Notes: generated from the sequence alone by a model not told the origin. Counted from the stretch's first letter, positions 1-6,135 are shown. The stretch is 7,758 nucleotides of DNA from Planctomycetota bacterium (GCA_013816415.1 JACDEN010000112.1:1-7758); one strand, 5' to 3'. Numbers and translations: made by a program.

Positions 1-1457
1 CCGTCGGTCCTGATGGCAAGCCCGGCGACCAGCCGCGCGGCGAGACCGTGCGCATCGCCGGCCGCCTTGGGAATCTCCGCAGTTCCGGGGCGAAGCTCAG
101 ATTCGCCACGCTCTACGACCGCAGCCGCGGCGAGGTCTATCGCGAGCAGGTCCTCGCCGGGACAGCCGACATCGAAGGAGCCGAGGCCAAGAAGGCGCGG
201 GGGATCCAGCTGTATCTCGAGTTCAGCGCCCTCGGCGAGCGCCAATGGGCCATCGTCGAGGCCCTCGACCTCGCGGATTGGATCGGTGTGGTCGGACAGG
301 TCGGACGCACCCGGCGCGGCGAGATCAGCGTGTTCGCCGCCGAGATCCATGTACTGGGCAAGGCGATGCTGCCGCCGCCGCACCAGGCCGGGGCCGACAG
401 TGGCGAGCTGTCTGCCGAGACGAGATCGCGGCAGCGGTACCTCGACCTGATGATGTCGGACGCCAGCCTCTCGACCTTCCTGGTGCGCAGCCGGCTGGTC
501 GCGGCGGTGCGCAGATTCTTCACCGACCGCGGGTTCCTCGAGGTCGAGACCCCGATGATGCATCCGATCCCGGGCGGAGCGACGGCCAAGCCTTTCGTGA
601 CGCACCACAACGCGCTCGACCTGGACCTGTACCTGCGCATCGCACCGGAGCTCCATCTCAAGAGGCTGCTGGTCGGCGGACTCGAGCGCGTGTTCGAATG
701 CAACCGCAACTTCCGCAATGAGGGCATCAGCCCACGCCATAATCCTGAATTCACGATGATCGAATGGTACCAGGCCTACGCCGATCATGTCGCGATGATG
801 GATCTGAGCGAGGAGCTGTTCCGTCACCTCGCCGACGCGGTCGTCGGCACGCGTGTCCTGACGTACGACGGCATACGGATCGACCTCGACCGTCCGTGGC
901 GGCGGATCTCATACCACGATGCCTTGCTCGAGTTCGGTGGAATCGCGTATGATGATCGCGCAGCGGTCGAGGGGGCAGCGCGGAAGCACGGTCTGGATCC
1001 CGCTGATTTCCCGTCGTTCGACCGCCTCGCGAACGAGGTGTGGGAACTCATCGTCGAACCGCATCTGGTCCAGCCGACCTTCATCACGGATCAGCCGTCC
1101 TGGCTCACGCCACTGTGCAAGGCGCATCCCGATGATCCGGCGAAGACGCTGCGCTTCGAATTGTTCATCGCGCGGATGGAGCTCGGCAACGCGTACACCG
1201 AGCTCAATGATCCGGATCTCCAGCGCGCGCGTTTCGCCCAGCAGGCCGCCGAAGCCGCTGCGGCGAAGGATGACGAAGCGGGCGTCGTCGCCGGACTGGT
1301 CGACGACGACTATTGCACGGCGCTCGACCACGGATTGCCGGCATGCGGTGGACAAGGCATCGGGATCGATCGTCTCGCCATGCTTTTCACCGGAGAATCC
1401 AATATCCGCGATGTGATCCTCTTTCCGACGATGCGGCCCGATCAGCGTATCGACTAG
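1..1457 (+). CDS. lysS: Lysine--tRNA ligase (class II LysRS), 5'-truncated by the window edge
   Basis: Charges tRNA-Lys with lysine in the cytoplasm using ATP. The reading frame is open from base 3, and the codons before the GTG at 48 already match the family (a DG..., then an ETVRIAGR-like strand), so the true start is upstream and about 50-60 residues are missing. Numbering from 48: an N-terminal OB-fold anticodon-binding domain (about 1-110), then the class II catalytic domain. Motif 1 lies near 162-183 (GFLEVETPMM followed by PGGA), motif 2 near 213-241 (RVFECNRNFRNEGIS and HNPEFTMIEWY) and motif 3 at 437-446 (GIGIDRLAML). The THHNALDLDLYLRIAPEL block (185-202) and the lysine-pocket ELGN...ELND segment (378-388) are also kept. 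These match bacterial LysS throughout. Compared with E. coli LysS the OB fold carries an extra stretch of about 24 residues (about 26-50). The C-terminus ends normally after DVILFPTMRP. Identification is secure; the short PoxA/EpmA paralogue is excluded by the OB domain. Confidence 0.97.
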   Translation, partial: VGPDGKPGDQPRGETVRIAGRLGNLRSSGAKLRFATLYDRSRGEVYREQVLAGTADIEGAEAKKARGIQLYLEFSALGERQWAIVEALDLADWIGVVGQVGRTRRGEISVFAAEIHVLGKAMLPPPHQAGADSGELSAETRSRQRYLDLMMSDASLSTFLVRSRLVAAVRRFFTDRGFLEVETPMMHPIPGGATAKPFVTHHNALDLDLYLRIAPELHLKRLLVGGLERVFECNRNFRNEGISPRHNPEFTMIEWYQAYADHVAMMDLSEELFRHLADAVVGTRVLTYDGIRIDLDRPWRRISYHDALLEFGGIAYDDRAAVEGAARKHGLDPADFPSFDRLANEVWELIVEPHLVQPTFITDQPSWLTPLCKAHPDDPAKTLRFELFIARMELGNAYTELNDPDLQRARFAQQAAEAAAAKDDEAGVVAGLVDDDYCTALDHGLPACGGQGIGIDRLAMLFTGESNIRDVILFPTMRPDQRID

Positions 1458-1519
1458 GCCTATAGCTGATCACTCACCCAGGTGTCGAGAACGCATCATG
1501 GATCGAACCGCTCGCGCCC

Positions 1520-1541
1520 GCCTTCGTTCGGCCTTCGTTCG
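1520..1541. repeat. Perfect 11-bp tandem direct repeat
   Basis: The unit gccttcgttcg occurs twice back to back (1520-1530 and 1531-1541) in the spacer between lysS and the exb operon. It could be a replication-slippage duplication or a tandem protein-binding site. No function can be assigned from sequence, and it lies upstream of the proposed exbB promoter. Confidence 0.8.
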
Positions 1542-1610
1542 ACTTCGGGCCGTGTATGACCAAGAGGCCAGGTTGTATCACATGCAACCCTCGTGCGACA
1601 CCTGCCGTCC

Positions 1611-1639
1611 TTGCCGCCTTCCCCATGTCCCTTCATAAT
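1611..1639 (+). promoter_or_regulatory. Candidate sigma70-type promoter for the exbB-exbD-exbD operon
   Basis: TTGCCG (1611-1616, 4 of 6 to the -35 consensus) and CATAAT (1634-1639, 5 of 6 to the -10 consensus) are separated by exactly 17 bases. Transcription would start near 1646, giving an untranslated leader of about 78 bases before the exbB start. The prediction rests on pattern match alone in high-GC DNA. No clear terminator after lysS was found, so read-through from lysS remains possible. Confidence 0.45.
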
Positions 1640-1723
1640 CCGCCCCACACTACCAGCCGGTCCTATACGGTCGGCTCTCATCCCGGCCGGGTAAACGCCT
1701 GCCGCCACACGACGGAGTTTCCC

Positions 1724-2446
1724 ATGCGTCGCTTCATCCGCGCGTCTCTTCCGGTCCTCATGCTCACGATGGCGATGTCCATCGCCGGAGGTGCGGAAGC
1801 CTCGGCGCCCCAGCAGCATTCGCACAGCCTGTTCGATCTGATCATCAAGGCGGGTCCGATCGAATTCCTGCTGATCTTCCTGTCGTTGATCACCTATTCG
1901 CTGGCCCTCCAATACGTGTTCACGATCAAGCGCGATACGCTGATTCCAGACGGGCTCGCTGACGAAGTCCACAACATCCTCGCGGAAGGTCCGACCGAGG
2001 AAGCCGTTGAAAGTGCCCGCAACGCGGTCGCCGGCGACAACAGCATGCTCGGCAACATCGTCGCCGCGGCTCTGGACAAGCGCGACTTCGGCTACGAAGT
2101 GATGAAGGAGACCGCCGAGCACGTCGGACTCGCCGAGCACAACAAGTACATGTCCCGCGTGAGCTGGATCTCGATGTTCGCCAGCTCGGCGACCCTGCTC
2201 GGCCTGCTTGGAACCGTTTCCGGCATCATCAAGGCGTTCTTGGTCATGTCGTCGAATCCGGGCGGTGTCGACCCCAACATGCTCGCCGGCTCGATCGGTG
2301 AGGCCCTGGTGTGCACCGCGACCGGACTCGGCATCGCGATCGGCGGCCTCTACTTCTTCTTCTGGCTGCGCAATCGCGTGAACCAGTGCGCCCTCGACGC
2401 CGCGGTCATCACGGGCGAGCTGCTCGACTATTTCCGGACGAAGTGA
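1724..2446 (+). CDS. exbB: MotA/TolQ/ExbB-family proton channel subunit with N-terminal signal sequence
   Basis: Inner-membrane stator subunit that, with ExbD, forms a proton-driven motor energising TonB- or Tol-type envelope processes. The 240-residue protein starts at ATG 1724, preceded by GGAG at 1714-1717 with a 6-base spacer. The frame is open from 1556, but the extra 56 residues are non-family and have no ribosome site. Residues 1-28 look like a cleavable signal peptide (MRRF basic start, hydrophobic core, AEASA before PQQHS). Transmembrane helices are likely at about 44-66, 146-172 and 190-216. The second contains the ExbB-typical LLGLLGTVSGIIKAF, and the third the GEALVCTATGLGIAIG signature lining the pore. 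The cytoplasmic loop between helices 1 and 2 (about 70-143) is of normal size. It is followed at 42 bases by an exbD. Whether the partner is TonB or Tol cannot be told because neither gene is here. Confidence 0.93.
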   Translation: MRRFIRASLPVLMLTMAMSIAGGAEASAPQQHSHSLFDLIIKAGPIEFLLIFLSLITYSLALQYVFTIKRDTLIPDGLADEVHNILAEGPTEEAVESARNAVAGDNSMLGNIVAAALDKRDFGYEVMKETAEHVGLAEHNKYMSRVSWISMFASSATLLGLLGTVSGIIKAFLVMSSNPGGVDPNMLAGSIGEALVCTATGLGIAIGGLYFFFWLRNRVNQCALDAAVITGELLDYFRTK

Positions 2447-2488
2447 ACCTTCGGCCGGGTCCCACGTTAGCCCTGTGAGAGAGTAGGC

Positions 2489-3079
2489 ATGGCTCATAAT
2501 ATCCGTAAACGCAACATGAACCATGCGGACGCAGAGATCGATCTCGTCCCGATGATCGACTGCATCTTCCTGCTGCTCCTGTTCTTCATGCTCTGCGGAC
2601 GCATCACGGTCGATCAGCGCACCGAGCAGATCACCGTTCCGCCGACCAAGACGGCAGCGAAGTTCAAGGACCCGAACGGCTGGACCCGCGAGATCGTCAA
2701 CCTCTTCGGCGCGACGCAGCATGGCGCGGCCGACCAGCCGCCGCGCAACTCGATCCGCATCGGCACCCACACGTTCAATGCGTCGGGCGTCAACGACTAC
2801 AGCGGCTACAAGGGACTGCGCCAGATCCTCGATGCCGTCTATGACAAGGCTGAGAAATACGACGATCCGAAAAAGACCGGCATGCGCCTGCCCAAAGTGA
2901 TCATCGAGATCCGCGCCGACGGCGACACCGAGTACCGCGTCGTCCAGGAGGTCCAGCAGGTCCTCACCGACACGCTCGACCTCGAGAACATGCAGCCGAA
3001 GAAGGGGCTCGACCCCAAAACCGCCCGAGCATTCGTCAACATCGACTTCACGACCCGAAGGCCCGAAGACAAGATGTGA
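2489..3079 (+). CDS. exbD: ExbD/TolR-family biopolymer transport protein, first paralogue
   Basis: Partner of the ExbB channel: a single-pass inner-membrane protein whose transmembrane Asp carries protons and whose periplasmic domain transmits force. It has 196 residues, with ATG 2489 after a purine-rich GAGAGAG (2477-2483). The cytoplasmic N-terminus (1-20, ending AEIDLVPMID) has the family's DLVPMID signature. The helix is about 22-38 with the key Asp at 24. The periplasmic part ends with the TolR-like fold around 136-165 (KVIIEIRADGDTEYRVVQEV), which is the conserved strand-turn-helix. Between helix and fold (about 45-135) is a longer linker than in E. coli ExbD (141 residues). It sits 42 bases after exbB and 60 bases before a second exbD, same strand, evidently one operon. 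Confidence 0.9.
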   Translation: MAHNIRKRNMNHADAEIDLVPMIDCIFLLLLFFMLCGRITVDQRTEQITVPPTKTAAKFKDPNGWTREIVNLFGATQHGAADQPPRNSIRIGTHTFNASGVNDYSGYKGLRQILDAVYDKAEKYDDPKKTGMRLPKVIIEIRADGDTEYRVVQEVQQVLTDTLDLENMQPKKGLDPKTARAFVNIDFTTRRPEDKM

Positions 3080-3139
3080 GCGGAGCCGCCCGCACCGACC
3101 TCCGCAGCTTTCCTCCTCGCACGGATAAAAGGACGCCCC

Positions 3140-3829
3140 ATGGCTGAATCACCAGATGACAAGTTGGCCGAGGGCAAACTCGACTTGGTGCCATTGATCG
3201 ACTGCATCATGCTTTTGCTGCTGTTCTTCATCCTGACGACGAAATTCACGTCGGAGGAGAAGACCATCACCAGCCTGCTGCCGACCGACAAGGGGCAGGC
3301 GGCGGCGCCGTCGAAGCCGGTCGAACCTCCGCAGATGATCAACATCTGCATCTATCCCGCGGGATTGTACAAGGGCGGCCAGCCGTCCGAATACTTCAAG
3401 CAGCTGAACGACATGCGGGCCGGCATCGCGGTCATTCCCAAGGCCTGGATCAAGGTCGGCAACGCCGATCCGATCGAGATGGACGGCGGCATCCTCCAGA
3501 AGGCGAAATCCGGCAACCAGCTCCTCCAGCAGGTCGAACAGGTGCATGTGTACCTCAACGACGCCCTGGCGAAATTTGAGAAGGGCGGCGATCGCAAGAC
3601 CCAGGACCCGGTGGTCATCCACTGCTTCTCCGGCCTGTCTTGGAAATACGCCCTGGTCTGCTACGACGCCGTCCGCGCCTACGAGGCGAAGGTGTCGGGA
3701 CGGAAATCGACGGGCAACCCGAGCGACTTCGATGAGGCACGCGAGGTCGATTTCGCGCCCCCGCGCATCCGCGACTACAGCGCCAAGGAACTCGGCGAGG
3801 AGCTGTTCGAAATCATCCACATGAAGTGA
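3140..3829 (+). CDS. exbD: ExbD/TolR-family biopolymer transport protein, second divergent paralogue
   Basis: Second ExbD-like subunit of the same operon, 229 residues. ATG 3140 is preceded by AAAAGGA (3127-3133) with good spacing. The N-terminus carries the diagnostic KLDLVPLIDCIMLLLLFFIL with the proton-carrying Asp at residue 21 and one membrane helix (about 18-34). The rest is periplasmic and poorly conserved. Residues 157-182 (PVVIHCFSGLSWKYALVCYD and following) occupy the place of the TolR strand-helix, but the usual Arg-Ala-Asp after the strand is HCFSG. Cysteines at 162 and 174 could pair. About 47 further residues (183-229) form a charged tail not found in standard ExbD. Two paralogous ExbDs with one ExbB suggest a hetero-ExbD stator, which is inference. 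A strong terminator follows 22 bases after the stop codon. Confidence 0.87.
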   Translation: MAESPDDKLAEGKLDLVPLIDCIMLLLLFFILTTKFTSEEKTITSLLPTDKGQAAAPSKPVEPPQMINICIYPAGLYKGGQPSEYFKQLNDMRAGIAVIPKAWIKVGNADPIEMDGGILQKAKSGNQLLQQVEQVHVYLNDALAKFEKGGDRKTQDPVVIHCFSGLSWKYALVCYDAVRAYEAKVSGRKSTGNPSDFDEAREVDFAPPRIRDYSAKELGEELFEIIHMK

Positions 3830-3850
3830 GCCTCGCTTGCTCCAGGATTC

Positions 3851-3888
3851 ACATAACCACGGTCCATGACCGTGGTTATGTTATTTTA
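3851..3888 (+). terminator. Intrinsic terminator of the exb operon
   Basis: A perfect 13-bp inverted repeat (acataaccacggt at 3851-3863, its complement at 3869-3881) with a 5-base loop is followed by tattttaa. It lies 22 bases after the second exbD stop, in the right place to end the exbB-exbD-exbD transcript and separate it from the pseudopilin gene. Confidence 0.9.
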
Positions 3889-3928
3889 AGCCCGCTGGCG
3901 CACGTCCGGCCCCAGCTACCGTTTGGAA

Positions 3929-3957
3929 TTGCCTGCTCGCGGATCGTGATGTACCCT
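3929..3957 (+). promoter_or_regulatory. Weak candidate promoter for the pseudopilin gene
   Basis: TTGCCT (3929-3934) and TACCCT (3952-3957) with a 17-base spacer lie between the upstream terminator and the gene. A promoter must exist somewhere in 3890-4010 because the gene follows a strong terminator, but the -10 match is poor (3 of 6) and the exact site is a guess. The -10 overlaps a small inverted repeat, atgta-ccc-tacat (3949-3961). Confidence 0.25.
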
Positions 3958-4020
3958 ACATGCATCCGGCCTATCCATTCCATTGGCCGATTCATCCACG
4001 CCGTTCCATACGGAGGCACC

Positions 4021-4785
4021 ATGTCTACTCATTCCCTTCACCCTCGCCGGGGCTTCACCCTGATCGAACTCCTGGTGGTGATCTCCATCATCGCCATCCT
4101 CGCCGGCATGCTCCTGCCCGCCATCGGGCTGGTCAAAGCAGCCGCGCAGCGCACCAGCTGCGGCAACAACCAGCGTCAGATCGTCATCGCCAGCCTCGCC
4201 TATGCGAATGACAATGATGGCCTCTGGCCGTGTCGTTATACGAACGCCACCGGTGACTATGTGGCAACTGCTCCGGATGCCAAGGCAACCGCATTGGGGA
4301 GCTTGGAATACATGGCGTCCATCAATGGTAAGGAGCTCCCTCCCAAACTGTTCGCCTGCCCATCGAATCCGACCAACAAACCGCCGGCGCTCCTGACTGG
4401 CGCCAGCGCACTCACCTTCACGGCCGGCACCATTGCGCAGTGGGCGATCGCCACCGGCAATGGAATCGCGGGATATTGCTATGATTGGTCGGTCCCGGCA
4501 TCCGCTGGTTCGCTGCGGGTCGTGACCGCAGACCGCGGGGCTGAAACCAAGGCCCACAAGAAGAAGATCGTCGCCTGCTTCGCTGATGGTCACATCGGCA
4601 CCATGGATCAGACCAAGACGGCGATGACTGGTACCAACAAGACCAGCAACGTCGACGGAACCGCCTTCACCTATGGCTGGCAGAATCGCGATGCCGACAT
4701 GGATGACGTCTATGACGACCGCGCTGATGACGGCACCATGAACGCCGAAGGTGCTGGTTCGAGCACGAGGGCCTGGGTCAAGTAG
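4021..4785 (+). CDS. Pseudopilin-like protein with type IV prepilin signal and H-X9-DG motif
   Basis: Predicted type II secretion/type IV pilus-like minor subunit, inserted in the inner membrane and processed by prepilin peptidase. The 254-residue protein starts at ATG 4021 behind GGAGG (4012-4016); a longer in-frame start at 3826 would run through a terminator and is rejected. The leader MSTHSLHPRR-G is followed by FTLIELLVVISIIAILAGML: cleavage is expected after Gly11, Phe12 becomes the methylated N-terminus, and Glu16 is the conserved Glu5 of mature pilins. A long hydrophobic helix (12-42) is followed by a globular domain with five cysteines (48, 71, 113, 153, 186). His179, nine residues, then Asp189-Gly190 is an exact H-X9-DG motif, a hallmark of pseudopilin-like families abundant in Planctomycetota, Lentisphaerota and Verrucomicrobiota. 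The C-terminal 224-237 is Asp-rich (DADMDDVYDD) and could bind calcium, as pseudopilin GspG does. The gene stands alone between two terminators; substrate and partner system are unknown. Confidence 0.9.
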   Translation: MSTHSLHPRRGFTLIELLVVISIIAILAGMLLPAIGLVKAAAQRTSCGNNQRQIVIASLAYANDNDGLWPCRYTNATGDYVATAPDAKATALGSLEYMASINGKELPPKLFACPSNPTNKPPALLTGASALTFTAGTIAQWAIATGNGIAGYCYDWSVPASAGSLRVVTADRGAETKAHKKKIVACFADGHIGTMDQTKTAMTGTNKTSNVDGTAFTYGWQNRDADMDDVYDDRADDGTMNAEGAGSSTRAWVK

Positions 4786-4816
4786 ACCCGCCGAAGGGCG
4801 CTCGACGTTCATCATG

Positions 4817-4852
4817 ACGCCAAGGGCCGCTGGGCCCTTGGCGTTATCTTTT
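4817..4852 (+). terminator. Intrinsic terminator of the pseudopilin gene
   Basis: A perfect 12-bp stem (acgccaagggcc at 4817-4828, complement at 4833-4844) has loop gctg and is followed by ttatctttt. It starts 31 bases after the stop codon at 4783-4785. Confidence 0.9.
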
Positions 4853-4880
4853 CCGTGCAGCTGCCGAGGCCGAGGCTCAA

Positions 4881-4910
4881 TAAAACATCCCACGACGAGC
4901 GTCGTGGGAT
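4881..4910 (-). terminator. Intrinsic terminator of tRNA-Leu
   Basis: Read on the minus strand, a perfect 10-bp stem (atcccacgac, loop gctc, gtcgtgggat; 4887-4910) is followed by gttttatt. It begins 6 bases after the tRNA CCA end, so it ends the tRNA transcript; the tRNA seems to be the only product of this unit. Confidence 0.85.
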
Positions 4911-4916
4911 ATCGGC

Positions 4917-5003
4917 TGGTGCCCGGGACAGGACTCGAACCTGCACATTATTGCTAATACTAGGACCTGAACCTAGCGCGTCTGCCAATTCCGCCACCCG
5001 GGC
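4917..5003 (-). tRNA. tRNA-Leu (anticodon CAG), CCA encoded
   Basis: Reads CUG leucine codons. On the minus strand the acceptor GCCCGGG (from 5003) pairs with CCCGGGC, followed by discriminator A and an encoded CCA at 4919-4917. The anticodon stem is CTAGG-TTCAGGT-CCTAG, giving anticodon CAG. The long variable arm (tatt-agc-aata) is as expected for a class II tRNA such as Leu. The D region GGCGGAATTGGCAGACGC is typical bacterial tRNA-Leu and the T loop is TTCGAGT. At 87 bases including CCA the length is normal, and I see no intron. Confidence 0.97.
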
Positions 5004-5018
5004 AGGTAGGGAGGCCGA

Positions 5019-5046
5019 AGGCTAGTGTCCTCACCCGCTTGAGCAA
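5019..5046 (-). promoter_or_regulatory. Candidate promoter for tRNA-Leu
   Basis: On the minus strand TTGCTC (5046-5041) and TAGCCT (5024-5019) are 16 bases apart, about 15 bases before the tRNA 5' end. The position suits a tRNA promoter, but the -10 is only a 3 of 6 match. The divergent acyltransferase gene must have its own promoter in the same 109-base gap; I could not pick it out. Confidence 0.3.
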
Positions 5047-5112
5047 GCCGCGGGACGGGCCTTCCGACGCTGATGGCGGGGGCTCCCTCTTGTCGCCGTG
5101 GTACGTGCGCCC

Positions 5113-5820
5113 ATGACTGCAGGAAGCATGCGCTTGCGGCCATCTCCCGACTTCGTCCATGCCCTGGCGGCACCCCTGGTCCGCAGCCTCCGGACGCATC
5201 TGTTCGACGTCGGATATGTGCGGCAGGCGGCGCAGATGAGTCCGACCGGGACGGCGATCTTCTGCCTGTGGCACCAGAGCCTGATGAGCGTGCTCGCGCC
5301 GCATCAGTGCTTCCACGTCGCCGCGTTGGCGAGCCTGTCGGGCGACGGACAGATCATCGCCGATTACATGGAACGGGTCGGAGTCCGACCGGTCCGTGGC
5401 TCGAGCGCCCGCGGCGGAGCGGGTGCGGCCAAGGAGTTGATCGCGGCGCTGCGCTCCGGGTTCCAGTTGGCGATCGCCATCGATGGACCGCGGGGACCGT
5501 TCAAGCAGGCGAAGGCCGGGCCGATCGAATTGGCGCGGCGATACGGCGTGCCGATCGTCCCCATCGGCGTGCGGGCGACACGCGAGCTGACGTTGCGGCG
5601 GAGCTGGGACCGTTTCCGGATTCCGCTCCCGCGCGCACACCTGGCCGTCGTCTATGGCGAACCGATCGTGTACGCGCCCGAGGAGCCGACTGCTGCGCAG
5701 GTGGAGGAGCGGCGCCAGGACCTGTCGCGGCGGCTGCATGCATTGGAAGAGCGAGCGACGCGCCTGGTGGGCAAGCGGGATACCAGTCCGGTCCCCCGAT
5801 TCCTCTCCTGGCTGACATAA
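5113..5820 (+). CDS. DUF374 / lysophospholipid acyltransferase family protein
   Basis: Likely membrane-associated acyltransferase acting on a lipid or lipid A-type substrate; DUF374 proteins belong to the LPLAT superfamily and the exact substrate is not known here. From ATG 5113 it has 235 residues. GTG 5098 and ATG 5128 are alternatives: AGGAAG lies too close to 5128 to serve it, and 5113 has no clear ribosome site, so the start is uncertain by a few residues. Family blocks in order are LWHQSLM (52-58, putative catalytic His54), SLSGDGQIIADYMERVG (74-90) leading into VRPVRGSSARGG (91-102), AIAIDGPRGPFKQAKAG (120-136), GVPIVPIGV (145-153), and SWDRFRIPLP (164-173) followed by YGEPI (181-185). 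All DUF374 landmarks are present. The C-terminal 190-235 is probably helical. It is convergent with mutS, and its stop codon abuts the large inverted-repeat block. It is not waaM/lpxL, whose HxxxxD signature is absent. Confidence 0.88.
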   Translation: MTAGSMRLRPSPDFVHALAAPLVRSLRTHLFDVGYVRQAAQMSPTGTAIFCLWHQSLMSVLAPHQCFHVAALASLSGDGQIIADYMERVGVRPVRGSSARGGAGAAKELIAALRSGFQLAIAIDGPRGPFKQAKAGPIELARRYGVPIVPIGVRATRELTLRRSWDRFRIPLPRAHLAVVYGEPIVYAPEEPTAAQVEERRQDLSRRLHALEERATRLVGKRDTSPVPRFLSWLT

Positions 5821-5862
5821 AGTCGGGGGCTTCGCCCCCAAACCCCCGCGACCTTTGTCGCC
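5821..5862 (+). repeat. Repeat A, left copy (42 bp)
   Basis: Contains a perfect 6-bp hairpin gggggc-ttc-gccccc (5825-5839) followed by a C-run and gcgacctttgtcgcc, itself a partial hairpin (gcgac/gtcgc). It is exactly complementary to 6136-6177 and begins right after the TAA stop at 5818-5820. Confidence 0.92.
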
Positions 5863-5865
5863 CTT

Positions 5866-5893
5866 AAATCCTGGCCGGAGCGGCCAGGATTTT
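5866..5893 (+). terminator. Intrinsic terminator of the acyltransferase gene
   Basis: A perfect 12-bp stem (aaatcctggccg at 5866-5877, complement at 5881-5892) with loop gag ends in a short T-run (5890-5893). It lies 45 bases after the stop codon, inside the inverted-repeat block, between repeats A and B. Confidence 0.8.
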
Positions 5894-5894
5894 T

Positions 5895-5924
5895 GCGTGA
5901 TGGGCTTCGCCCATTTTATCACGC
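5895..5924 (+). repeat. Repeat B, left copy (30 bp)
   Basis: A bulged hairpin: outer stem gcgtgat/atcacgc, inner stem gggc-ttc-gccc, with an asymmetric AT-rich bulge. Complementary to 6072-6101 with one mismatch. Confidence 0.9.
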
Positions 5925-5963
5925 AAGCAGGGCTCGGCGGTCGGCGGCTGCGCCGCGGAGTTG

Positions 5964-6003
5964 AGTCGGGGTCTTCGCCCCCGAACCCCTCGCGACCCTT
6001 GTC
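5964..6003 (+). repeat. Third, diverged copy of repeat A
   Basis: Aligns with 5821-5860 in the same orientation (starts agtcgggg, contains cttcgccccc, ends ttgtc). There are a handful of substitutions and one extra base in the second C-run. It sits in the central loop of the nested inverted repeat, so the block holds three A units, two in one direction and one inverted. Confidence 0.75.
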
Positions 6004-6071
6004 ATTCTTTTATTTCGCCTGTGCCTAACTCGATCCGGCGGCGGAAGCCGCCCGACCGCCGAGCCGTGGTC

Positions 6072-6101
6072 GCGTGATACAATGGGCGAAGCCCATCACG
6101 C
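6072..6101 (-). repeat. Repeat B, right inverted copy (30 bp)
   Basis: Reverse complement of 5895-5924 except for one base in the AT-rich bulge. Confidence 0.9.
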
Positions 6102-6103
6102 GA

Positions 6104-6132
6104 CGAACCCGGCTGGTTCCCAGCCGGGTTCG
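6104..6132. repeat. 13-bp perfect hairpin, right arm
   Basis: The stem cgaacccggctgg (6104-6116) and its complement (6120-6132) have a 3-base loop. It occupies the place that the terminator hairpin at 5866-5893 has in the left arm, but its sequence is unrelated and it has no T-run on either strand. It lies downstream of mutS on the minus strand and may help end or stabilise that transcript. Confidence 0.75.
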
Positions 6133-6135
6133 AAC

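Noticed and set aside
1556..1723. 56-codon N-terminal extension of exbB from ATG 1556
   Set aside because: It overlaps the candidate promoter, has no ribosome site and would bury the signal peptide; ATG 1724 with GGAG is better.
1496..2770. Long minus-strand open frame (424 codons) opposite exbB and exbD
   Set aside because: It has no family resemblance and is Arg/Asp/Glu/His-rich as expected for the antisense of high-GC genes. It lies over clearly conserved genes.
3149..3820. Minus-strand open frame opposite the second exbD
   Set aside because: Shadow frame of a gene with a recognisable ExbD signature; its composition (runs of Arg, Asp, Leu) is typical of antisense.
3826..4020. 65-codon upstream extension of the pseudopilin frame
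   Set aside because: It would be translated through the exb terminator hairpin and would place the prepilin leader internally, which is not functional.
3916..4893. Minus-strand open frame opposite the pseudopilin gene
   Set aside because: It runs through the terminator and overlaps a securely identified prepilin-signal protein.
5073..5867. Alternative plus-strand frame overlapping the acyltransferase
   Set aside because: Only the frame ending at 5820 carries the DUF374 motifs; the other is Arg/Pro/Ala-rich with no family match.
4960..5922. Minus-strand open frame starting in repeat B and ending inside tRNA-Leu
   Set aside because: It spans a repeat, the antisense of the acyltransferase and a tRNA gene; the start is merely translated repeat sequence.
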